Positions 1 through 4,167 of a stretch of DNA of 5,524 nt are shown in pieces. The DNA is from JBAZJN01 sp041651295. Lineage in GTDB: Bacteria; Patescibacteriota; UBA1384; XYA2-FULL-43-10; CAINNR01. The notes beneath the pieces were generated by a model. It had not been told where the DNA came from. It did no database searches and worked only from the letters and a program-made list of their open reading frames with translations. Location: the NCBI GenBank assembly GCA_041651295.1, contig JBAZJN010000041.1, positions 1 to 5,524 on the forward strand, written 5' to 3'. A program made the translations under genes and the position numbers. How positions within the stretch are numbered: the stretch's first letter is position 1; each line of letters starts with the position of its first letter.

Positions 1-1
1 T

Positions 2-97
2 GTATCAACCGTGGGACTAAATGAGCAGCAAATTATCAAGTACGTTAAATATCAGCAAGCCCAGGATTCAGGGCAAGCGAAGCTTGACCTGGGCTAG
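2..97 (+). pseudogene. C-terminal end of an IS200-like (Y1) transposase, cut by the window edge
   Basis: The frame beginning at base 2 is open for 31 codons and ends in TAG at 95-97. The peptide begins VSTVGLNEQQIIKYVKYQ and ends QAKLDLG. This matches the C-terminal tail of IS200/IS605-type single-strand HUH (Y1) transposases, where a 'Y-F-V-S-T-V-G' strand is followed by a helix of the type 'I-x-x-Y-V-x-x-Q'. The catalytic HUH and tyrosine motifs would lie upstream, outside the window, so intactness cannot be judged. The last codons fold as a hairpin: CAGG/CCTG then CAAGC/GCTTG around a GAA loop, at 69-91. The palindromes immediately after the stop (98-161) fit the subterminal hairpins of such elements. 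The alternative is an unrelated protein tail; the family call rests on a short peptide. Confidence 0.6.
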
Positions 98-120
98 TAC
101 CACGGGCTATGCCCGTGGGT
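98..120 (+). repeat. Perfect hairpin just after the transposase stop; probable IS200/REP-type end
   Basis: CCACGGGC (100-107), loop TAT and GCCCGTGG (111-118) form a perfect 8-bp stem. Flanking TA bases (98-99 and 119-121 with one bulge) can extend it. It starts one base after the transposase stop. Subterminal DNA hairpins at the end of the transposase gene are how IS200/IS605 and REP-associated transposases recognise their substrate, so this is the likely right-end structure. There is no T-tract, so it is not a good intrinsic terminator. Confidence 0.6.
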
Positions 121-142
121 ATCTATTCCAAAACAGCGAAGA

Positions 143-161
143 CTATGGGTTCCGCCCGTAG
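143..161 (+). repeat. Second, degenerate copy of the end hairpin
   Basis: CTATGGG (143-149) pairs with CCCGTAG (155-161) around a TTCCG loop: seven pairs, one of them a wobble. Its right arm plus flank (GCCCGTAGGATATCTATT from 154) closely follows the right arm plus flank of the first hairpin (GCCCGTGGGTATCTATT from 111). The two therefore look like tandem units offset by 43 bases. It runs up to the stop codon of the 61-residue gene but lacks a U-tract in either direction. Confidence 0.5.
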
Positions 162-166
162 GATAT

Positions 167-352
167 CTATTTCTTTTTCTTCAAATCACCCTCATGGCCG
201 TGGCCTGGCTTGACCTTTTTCTTGGCCTTTTGCTGCGAGTCCTCACGAATCGAATCACCAATGTTGGTGATGTCCTCGAACTTACCCTCTTTGTCGCGCA
301 CGGCATAGAAGTTTTTCTTACCGCCAACTTTTACAATGTCTCTTTTTGACAT
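167..352 (-). CDS. Small lysine-rich conserved-looking hypothetical protein (61 aa)
   Basis: A 61-residue protein with an ATG start at 350-352 and a TAG stop. The start is well supported: AGGAGGA lies four to five bases upstream on the minus strand (about 356-362). The N-terminal part, 'KNFYAVRDKEGKFEDITNIG' (residues 13-32), resembles a short beta hairpin ('FYAVRDKEGKF') followed by a helix. The C-terminal third is strongly basic and flexible (KAKKKVKPGHGHEGDLKKKK). There are no cysteines, signal peptide or membrane segment. Small basic proteins of this shape often bind nucleic acid, but no domain is recognised and the function is unknown. It is divergent from the ABC transporter operon; its 3' end abuts the transposon-like hairpins, with no clear terminator. 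That it is a real gene rests on the ribosome binding site and biased composition. Confidence 0.75.
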   Translation of the reverse strand: MSKRDIVKVGGKKNFYAVRDKEGKFEDITNIGDSIREDSQQKAKKKVKPGHGHEGDLKKKK

Positions 353-373
353 AGTTCCTCCTAATTGCTATTA

Positions 374-382
374 ATTTTAGCA
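374..382 (-). promoter_or_regulatory. Extended -10 promoter for the 61-aa gene
   Basis: Read on the minus strand, TGCTAAAAT gives the TGn extension plus a 5/6 match to TATAAT. The predicted start near 367 leaves a leader of about 15 nt carrying the strong Shine-Dalgarno. No convincing -35 is visible. It is nearly back-to-back with the promoter of the ABC operon. Confidence 0.4.
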
Positions 383-390
383 GATAATTG

Positions 391-399
391 TGTTATTAT
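391..399 (+). promoter_or_regulatory. Extended -10 promoter for the ABC transporter operon
   Basis: TGTTATTAT carries the TGn extension and a TATTAT hexamer (394-399). The predicted start is near 406, about 12 nt before the GAGGAG ribosome binding site at 418-423. The -35 region is weak. Only about 75 bases separate the two divergent genes, so both promoters must sit here. Confidence 0.4.
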
Positions 400-427
400 C
401 CTAAGAGTAATCTTAAAGAGGAGAAAA

Positions 428-1624
428 ATGGAAGTCTTAAGAAATATGTGGCGGAGAAAGTTTAGAACAGCTCTAACAATTTTTGGAATCGTAATCGGAA
501 TTTTTGCCTTCACAGTTATGGGTTCGATGGCACTCAAATTAAATAAAATGATTGACGGCGGCAAGAAATACATTACCGGTCAAATTTCTGTATCACCCAA
601 AGGGTCTTCATATGGATTAGCGACCGGAACGTTGCCAATTGACACTTTAAACAAAATTTCGCAGATTGATGGTGTTGATAAAGTTGCAGCAATGGCATCA
701 CTCCTGGTTTCCGAACCTGACCCGGATAACGCTTCAGTGAGTTTTGGCAATCCGCCAACAATTTATGGCGCAGATAATCAATCCGATTTCAAAAATCGCA
801 ACTGGGAGACAATGGATATGCGAGAAGGCAGGATGCTAGACAAAAATAGCAAAAACGACGAGGTGACTATCGGCATCAACATTGCTACTGACAAAAAGCT
901 GCATGTCGGCGATACATTCAATATCCGTGGCCGTGACTTCAAGGTTGTGGGTGTTGTTGCCAAAACCATGACCGGCCCGGATGATTATGTTTTTATGAAT
1001 ATAAATCCGGCCAGAGAAATGCTTATCGCTTCTAACCCGTTCATGAAGTCGCTATATGATAGCGGGAAACTAAAGCTCGAAGATGTTAATTCGATGGCCG
1101 GGGTTTCCTGGAAAGATGGCGCTGACTCAGAAAAAGTAGCCGCTGAAATAAAAGACAAATTTGGCAAGGATGTCACGGTGATGTCGCCGGTAAAAATGGG
1201 CGAGATGATTGATAAAGCTTCAGCGACATTTAACGCTATTATTTTGGGAAGCGCAATGCTGGCATTAATTGTTGGTCTCTTCTCGATCGTAAATACTATG
1301 GTCATGTCGATCTCGGAACGGACCAAAGAAATTGGGATTAAAAAAGCAATCGGCGCATCGCCAAAATCAATCGCCTTTGAATACACAATGGAAGCAGGAG
1401 TAATTGGCCTGGTTGGCGGCGCAATCGGTTTGGGCCTTGGAGTCTTGGCTGCAACGATTGTTAATAATAAAATGGCAGAAAAGGGAGCCGAGATATTTTT
1501 GATTGAGCCAAGCTTTTTGGTTGCGGTCATTATATTTTCATTTGTCGTAGGTATTGTCGCAGGGGTAATTCCGGCAATTCGAGCCTCTAAATTAAAAGTT
1601 GTAGAAGCAATTAGGGAGTTATAA
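428..1624 (+). CDS. ABC transporter permease, FtsX/MacB type (398 aa)
   Basis: Membrane subunit of a MacB/LolCDE-type (type VII) ABC system. Members transmit force to extracytoplasmic substrates (peptides, toxins, lipoproteins) rather than moving them through a channel. The ATG at 428 is chosen because GAGGAG lies four bases upstream; a TTG at 365 in the same frame has no such site and lies upstream of the likely promoter. The topology is typical: TM1 about residues 15-36, an extracytoplasmic domain about 37-265, then TM2 (about 268-294), TM3 (320-345) and TM4 (362-385). The family loop SERTKEIGIKKAIGAS (296-311) contacts the ATPase. The C-terminus 'P-A-I-R-A-S-K-L-K-V-V-E-A-I-R' is the usual FtsX-family ending. 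Its stop overlaps the ATPase start by one base (TAATG), so the two are translationally coupled. The substrate cannot be read from sequence. Confidence 0.92.
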   Translation: MEVLRNMWRRKFRTALTIFGIVIGIFAFTVMGSMALKLNKMIDGGKKYITGQISVSPKGSSYGLATGTLPIDTLNKISQIDGVDKVAAMASLLVSEPDPDNASVSFGNPPTIYGADNQSDFKNRNWETMDMREGRMLDKNSKNDEVTIGINIATDKKLHVGDTFNIRGRDFKVVGVVAKTMTGPDDYVFMNINPAREMLIASNPFMKSLYDSGKLKLEDVNSMAGVSWKDGADSEKVAAEIKDKFGKDVTVMSPVKMGEMIDKASATFNAIILGSAMLALIVGLFSIVNTMVMSISERTKEIGIKKAIGASPKSIAFEYTMEAGVIGLVGGAIGLGLGVLAATIVNNKMAEKGAEIFLIEPSFLVAVIIFSFVVGIVAGVIPAIRASKLKVVEAIREL

Positions 1625-2307
1625 TGAAAAAAGTGAAGACAGTCGTAAAAGCAAAGGGCATTGAAAAAACTTACAAAATGTCAAAAAGGAACATCGTAAA
1701 AGCCTTAAAGGGAGTTGATATTGAAATAAAAGAAGGTGACTTCTCAGCGATTATCGGGCCGTCAGGCTGCGGGAAATCAACACTGATGCATATTCTCGGG
1801 CTTCTCGACCGTCCGGACGCTGGCAATTTGGAAATAGATGGAACCGATATGACAAAGTTGCCGGAGAAAAAAGCCTTCAAAATGCGGGCGAAAAAAATTG
1901 GTTTTATCTTCCAAGGCTTCAATCTAATACCGACTTTAACTGCACTGGAAAATGTAATTTTGGCCGGACGCTATGGCGGAATGGGAAGAGTCGAACGAAT
2001 GGAACGGGCGAAAGAATTGTTAAAAATGTTAGGGCTTGGTGACAGAATTAATCATAAACCAAATGAACTTTCCGGCGGCCAACAGCAAAGAGTTGCTATT
2101 GCCAGAGCGCTGATGAATGATCCATCAATCATTTTGGCTGATGAACCAACGGGCGAGTTGGATACCAAGACTTCATTGGAGATTATGGATATCTTGAAAG
2201 ATCTAAACGAAAAAGAAGGCAAGACTTTTGTCATCGTCACTCACAACATGGAAGTTGCCAACGAGTGCAAAAAAATCATCAAACTTCGCGACGGCAAAAA
2301 TGCCTAG
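1624..2307 (+). CDS. ABC transporter ATP-binding protein, LolD/MacB type (227 aa)
   Basis: Cytoplasmic ATPase partner of the preceding permease. The nucleotide-binding set is complete: Walker A GPSGCGKST (45-53), Q-loop Gln97 in IFQGFNLIPTLTALENV, signature LSGGQ (149-153), Walker B IILADE (169-174) with catalytic Glu174, D-loop region 'TGELD' and H-loop His207. 'FQxFNLIPxLTxxENV' and 'ADEPTGxLD' are typical of the MacB/LolD/FtsE-like group. A length near 225 residues is usual for a stand-alone subunit. The start overlaps the permease stop by one base, with AGGGAG at 1613-1618 as ribosome binding site. The stop codon shares bases with the stop of the convergent PHP gene, and I see no intrinsic terminator in between. 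Confidence 0.95.
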   Translation: MKKVKTVVKAKGIEKTYKMSKRNIVKALKGVDIEIKEGDFSAIIGPSGCGKSTLMHILGLLDRPDAGNLEIDGTDMTKLPEKKAFKMRAKKIGFIFQGFNLIPTLTALENVILAGRYGGMGRVERMERAKELLKMLGLGDRINHKPNELSGGQQQRVAIARALMNDPSIILADEPTGELDTKTSLEIMDILKDLNEKEGKTFVIVTHNMEVANECKKIIKLRDGKNA

Positions 2308-3077
2308 GATTTGTCTCTATTCGGATTAAAAATTGAGTGCCAGAGTAGACGCAAGCCGACGGGAATAAAAAAGTATAAATATTTTAAGAGTGCTAATATT
2401 GTCCAGCGGCCATAGATTGCTTGCGTTTGGTTGTTTTTGATCGCGGTTCTGAATTCTTCAGCCGTTTTACCCTCAAAAACCGTAAAACCCGTCCCAATTG
2501 CTTCTTTAATGTGTGCATCCGAACCGCCGGTTTCCGCCGCATGGATTAGTGAACGGTTTAATGTAGTGACACCCAAGTTTTCATCAGATAGTGTCGGAGT
2601 TGCGTTAACAGTTTCTACCCCATCGATATCAAAGCGAAGATCATAAAGTTTTTTACTGCCGATTCCATCCATTGTGATCATTTGGTTATTTGAAAATTTT
2701 GTATGCTGAAAAGGGTGCGAGGCTATGGCTATACCGCCTTGTTTTTTGATTTCGGAGATAGATTCCTTGGTGGATTTGCCCGGTTCAATTTTTGTATTTA
2801 AAAAAAGTCCGACAATGTGCCCGTCTGCCGTTGAAACTTCTTCTCCGACAACAACTGCAAATCTGTAATTTCGTTCCTCGGCGAGTTTTTTAGCCTGAAC
2901 TGCACCCTCAATGGTGTCATGATCGGATATTGCGATTACATCCAGGTCAGTTTTTTGTTCAACATAATCTAAAACTTCTTCGATACTTGGTTTTCCATCT
3001 GAAAAGTTTGTGTGAATGTGATAGTCGGCTTTTCCTAGTCCGATGAAACTCTCTAAGGTTTTAAATTTATTGCTCAT
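2304..3077 (-). CDS. PHP-domain metal-dependent phosphoesterase with C-terminal hydrophobic anchor (257 aa)
   Basis: PHP-family hydrolases use a cluster of two or three metals to cleave phosphoesters; relatives include the YciV/RnaAM 3',5'-nucleotide phosphatases and histidinol phosphatases. The motifs are present in order: ADYHIHTNFSDG (Asp18, His20, His22, Asp27), AISDHDT (Asp52, His53), GEEVST with Glu79/Glu80, His87 in DGHIVG, ASHPF with His121, Glu155, and GGSDAH (Asp187, His189). After the domain, residues about 225-246 form a hydrophobic, tryptophan-rich stretch with basic residues after it, consistent with a C-terminal membrane anchor or amphipathic helix. That is an unusual addition to the basic PHP fold. 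The gene overlaps the upstream coiled-coil gene by 11 bases and lacks a strong Shine-Dalgarno, so translational coupling is likely. The substrate is not predictable from the window. Confidence 0.88.
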   Translation of the reverse strand: MSNKFKTLESFIGLGKADYHIHTNFSDGKPSIEEVLDYVEQKTDLDVIAISDHDTIEGAVQAKKLAEERNYRFAVVVGEEVSTADGHIVGLFLNTKIEPGKSTKESISEIKKQGGIAIASHPFQHTKFSNNQMITMDGIGSKKLYDLRFDIDGVETVNATPTLSDENLGVTTLNRSLIHAAETGGSDAHIKEAIGTGFTVFEGKTAEEFRTAIKNNQTQAIYGRWTILALLKYLYFFIPVGLRLLWHSIFNPNRDKS

Positions 3078-3444
3078 TTTGTTTCTCAGACGCTAATACT
3101 GCTTGAATCTTAAATTTTCTAATCCGGCCGGCATCGTCCAAAAATTCCTCTTTTTTCGATTGTTGATAATAATCCAAGAGTTCGGCTGATAAAATATCTT
3201 TTAAGACGCTCAAATCTTGATTATTATTTCTAATTTCCTCGGCATACTTCTGATTCTCCGGCAAGGCCATAATCATATCCTTGATCTGTTTCTTTTTGAT
3301 GTTGGCCTTTTTCGCTTCCTCACGGGCGGCAACATATTCCGCGTCGTTATCCAATTGCTGTTTGATTGCGTTTTTGGCGGTTTTTGTTTCAGTTTGATTC
3401 TTCTCTAGTTCGGCGATCCTTGCTCGTAGTTGTTCAATTTCCAT
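3067..3444 (-). CDS. Small charged coiled-coil protein, function unknown (125 aa)
   Basis: Residues 1-60 are a nearly uninterrupted charged helix with leucine/isoleucine spacing typical of a coiled coil (starting MEIEQLRARIAELEKNQTE). A second helical block follows at about 65-105. The C-terminus is 'RIRKFKIQAVLASEKQNEQ'. There is no cysteine, signal peptide or membrane segment. I do not recognise a family. The gene is first of a two-gene unit with the PHP protein: its TAA lies 11 bases inside the PHP reading frame. The ATG at 3442-3444 has no recognisable Shine-Dalgarno (the preceding minus-strand bases are CATTATCAAAC). The start could therefore be leaderless or use another initiation mode. 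No alternative start with a better site is visible. Confidence 0.75.
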   Translation of the reverse strand: MEIEQLRARIAELEKNQTETKTAKNAIKQQLDNDAEYVAAREEAKKANIKKKQIKDMIMALPENQKYAEEIRNNNQDLSVLKDILSAELLDYYQQSKKEEFLDDAGRIRKFKIQAVLASEKQNEQ

Positions 3445-3467
3445 GTTTGATAATGATTAATGATTAG

Positions 3468-3493
3468 TGGTCGGGGTGACCTGACTTTCACAG
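3468..3493 (-). repeat. Partial copy of the tRNA-Pro 3' end (T arm, acceptor strand and CCA)
   Basis: Bases 3468-3487 match the 3' end of the tRNA-Pro gene (3599-3618) at all 20 positions. After two mismatches, four more bases agree (ACAG), giving 24 of 26. The copy begins exactly at the CCA end and covers discriminator, acceptor 3' strand, T loop and most of the T stem. The T loop is changed (TGAAAGT instead of TTCAAGT). Direct repeats bounded by a tRNA 3' end are the signature of tRNA-targeting integrases, so this may be an old attachment-site scar. A partial tandem duplication is the alternative. It lies in the leader of the coiled-coil/PHP unit. Confidence 0.75.
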
Positions 3494-3502
3494 CTTCGCT
3501 AT

Positions 3503-3554
3503 AAAAACCCACGGTTTTTTATTATTTTCCTCCACGGGAAACTCCTGTTTCCCG
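3503..3554. other. Two hairpins in the interval between tRNA-Pro and the coiled-coil gene
   Basis: AAAAACC (3503-3509) pairs with GGTTTTT (3513-3519), and CGGGAAAC (3535-3542) pairs with GTTTCCCG (3547-3554) around TCCT. A weaker CCTG/CAGG hairpin lies at about 3562-3580. The first is AT-rich with a T-rich flank on the plus strand and could be a weak terminator. The second begins with CCACGGG, as does the transposon-end hairpin at 100, so it may be a REP-like unit. None is a strong intrinsic terminator for the tRNA transcript. Confidence 0.4.
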
Positions 3555-3587
3555 ACCCCTTCCTGCTGTTCTGCATCAGGCCACACT

Positions 3588-3596
3588 ATTATAACA
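3588..3596 (-). promoter_or_regulatory. Extended -10 promoter for the coiled-coil/PHP unit
   Basis: On the minus strand TGTTATAAT gives a TGn extension and a perfect TATAAT, immediately after the CCA end of tRNA-Pro. Start is predicted near 3581, giving a leader of about 137 nt before the coiled-coil ATG. The -35 position would fall in the tRNA acceptor stem and does not match the consensus. Confidence 0.45.
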
Positions 3597-3598
3597 AA

Positions 3599-3674
3599 TG
3601 GTCGGGGTGACCTGACTTGAACAGGCGACCTCGCGCACCCCATGCGCGCGCGCTACCAACTGCGCCACACCCCG
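3599..3674 (-). tRNA. tRNA-Pro(GGG), CCA encoded
   Basis: A full 76-nt cloverleaf reads on the minus strand. The acceptor stem CGGGGTG/CACCCCG (3668-3674 with 3603-3609) is perfect, discriminator is A and CCA is encoded at 3599-3601. The D arm is GCGC/GCGC with loop AGTTGGTA. The anticodon stem CGCGC/GCGCG has loop ATGGGGT, so the anticodon is GGG (3639-3641), decoding proline CCC and CCU. The variable loop has 5 nt. The T stem GCCTG/CAGGT has the canonical loop TTCAAGT. The CGGGGTG start is characteristic of bacterial tRNA-Pro. One base separates its 5' end from the closing helix of the structured RNA, suggesting a joint precursor cut by RNase P. Confidence 0.96.
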
Positions 3675-3675
3675 G

Positions 3676-3853
3676 CGCTCTATCCGTGATTAAATTGGAC
3701 GAAAGTAATAAGTGGGTGCCTCAAGCGAAAAACCACGGTTAATCGCTAATGTTGAGCCGACCTCTGCGCTATCTTGCGACGGCGCATCAGCGCCCCCGAA
3801 GGGGTCCCGACGTAAAATAAATTGTGGTCCAATTTAAAAAATCGGATAGAACG
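3676..3853 (-). ncRNA. Unassigned structured RNA (about 178 nt) directly upstream of tRNA-Pro
   Basis: The ends of this stretch pair with each other. The outer helix is 3853-3843 with 3686-3676 (11 pairs, one U-G). After a small internal loop, the inner helix is 3837-3827 with 3700-3690 (11 perfect pairs). Inside lie an AU-rich open region on both sides, a CCCC-UUCG-GGGG hairpin (3804-3793), an overlapping GGCGC/GCGCC hairpin (3794-3781), and a longer hairpin pairing CTCAA/TTGAG and GCGA/TCGC (3756-3720). The minus strand is favoured because the tetraloop reads UUCG there and a promoter sits at the right distance. I see no conserved RNase P, SRP, tmRNA or known riboswitch motif. A paired closing stem, an AU-rich internal bubble and about 180 nt are reminiscent of 6S RNA, but that is only a resemblance. 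No open reading frame of note is present. Confidence 0.7.
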
Positions 3854-3858
3854 ATCTT

Positions 3859-3886
3859 ATCGTAACAAAAAATACTACTCTTTCAA
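3859..3886 (-). promoter_or_regulatory. Promoter for the structured RNA and tRNA-Pro
   Basis: On the minus strand the -35 is TTGAAA (3881-3886), spacer 16, and the -10 is TACGAT (3859-3864). The expected start is 3852 or 3853, exactly the 5' base of the outer helix of the structured RNA. A small inverted repeat, ACGAT/ATCGT (3851-3863), overlaps the -10. Confidence 0.55.
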
Positions 3887-3888
3887 AC

Positions 3889-3932
3889 AAAAAAATCGCC
3901 TGAAACTAATAAATTAATTAAAAAGGCGATTT
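3889..3932 (-). terminator. Intrinsic terminator of rpmB
   Basis: On the minus strand AAATCGCC (3932-3925) pairs with GGCGATTT (3900-3893) across an AT-rich 24-nt loop. The right arm runs into seven Ts (3895-3889). The first arm begins inside the rpmB stop codon. It separates rpmB from the structured-RNA/tRNA unit. Confidence 0.75.
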
Positions 3933-4092
3933 ACTTGTCTTCTTTAACTGCCGTACGCAAACATCGGGTACAAAGAATTGTACCGTTTACTTTTTGCAGA
4001 TTTGGCTTGAAAAATCTTTTGGTATGTCGCTGTGAATGGGAAACATTGTTGCCGACAACTTTTGATTTTCCGCAAGTTGAACAAATTGCCAT
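3931..4092 (-). CDS. rpmB: 50S ribosomal protein L28 (bL28), zinc-ribbon form (53 aa)
   Basis: Structural protein of the large ribosomal subunit. The hallmark pattern is clear: MAICSTCGKS at the N-terminus, GNNVSHSQRHTKRFFKPNLQ at residues 14-33, then CTRCLR (41-46). Cys4, Cys7, Cys41 and Cys44 form two CxxC pairs, as in zinc-binding L28 paralogues. At 53 residues it is shorter than the usual 60-78, consistent with a streamlined genome. ATG at 4090-4092 is preceded by AGGA at 4098-4101 with five-base spacing. It has its own promoter and a terminator overlapping its stop, so it is probably monocistronic. A perfect inverted repeat GGTACAA/TTGTACC lies inside the coding sequence at 3967-3984. 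Confidence 0.95.
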   Translation of the reverse strand: MAICSTCGKSKVVGNNVSHSQRHTKRFFKPNLQKVNGTILCTRCLRTAVKEDK

Positions 4093-4100
4093 ATTAATCC

Positions 4101-4129
4101 TAGATTATTTAGTCTTATTCCGCTATAAT
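4101..4129 (+). promoter_or_regulatory. Possible promoter for the M50 protease gene
   Basis: A perfect TATAAT (4124-4129) is preceded at 17 bases by TAGATT, a poor -35 (three matches). Start would be near 4136, giving a leader of about 32 nt with no visible Shine-Dalgarno before the ATG at 4168. Confidence 0.4.
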
Positions 4130-4137
4130 ACTGTTGT

Positions 4138-4166
4138 ATATTATCATTAAATGATAAACATTTCAA
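4138..4166 (-). promoter_or_regulatory. Promoter of rpmB
   Basis: On the minus strand TTGAAA (4161-4166), a 17-base spacer and TAATAT (4138-4143) with a TGn extension make the best-formed promoter in the window. Its predicted start lies about 40 nt upstream of the rpmB ATG. Its -35 reaches to two bases before the M50 start codon. Confidence 0.6.
4141..4157. promoter_or_regulatory. Perfect inverted repeat, candidate operator between rpmB and the M50 gene
   Basis: TTATCATT, a central A, and AATGATAA form a perfect 8+1+8 palindrome. It fills most of the spacer between the -35 and -10 of the rpmB promoter and lies in the leader of the M50 gene. The one-base centre is too short for an RNA hairpin loop, so a dimeric protein binding site is the more natural reading. 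The AT-rich composition makes chance possible. Confidence 0.4.
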
Positions 4167-4167
4167 G

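Noticed and set aside
365..427. TTG-initiated extension of the permease by 21 residues
   Set aside because: It overlaps the likely promoter, has no ribosome binding site, and the ATG at 428 has GAGGAG four bases upstream and gives the usual family N-terminus.
985..1530. Long minus-strand open frame (181 codons) opposite the permease
   Set aside because: It is antisense to a clearly conserved FtsX/MacB permease, has low-complexity composition and shows no recognisable motif.
3468..3674. CRISPR array or tandem tRNA pair
   Set aside because: There are only two copies of the repeat, one is a partial tRNA 3' end, and no second complete cloverleaf can be drawn.
3676..3853. T-box riboswitch, SRP RNA, tmRNA or RNase P RNA
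   Set aside because: I could not find the T-box core, the SRP GGAAG/AGCAG loop, a tmRNA tag frame with tRNA-like ends, or the RNase P core motifs on either strand.
3935..4150. Plus-strand 71-codon frame and minus-strand 84-codon frame (3987-4241) around rpmB
   Set aside because: Both are in other frames of the rpmB region; the L28 reading explains the sequence far better.
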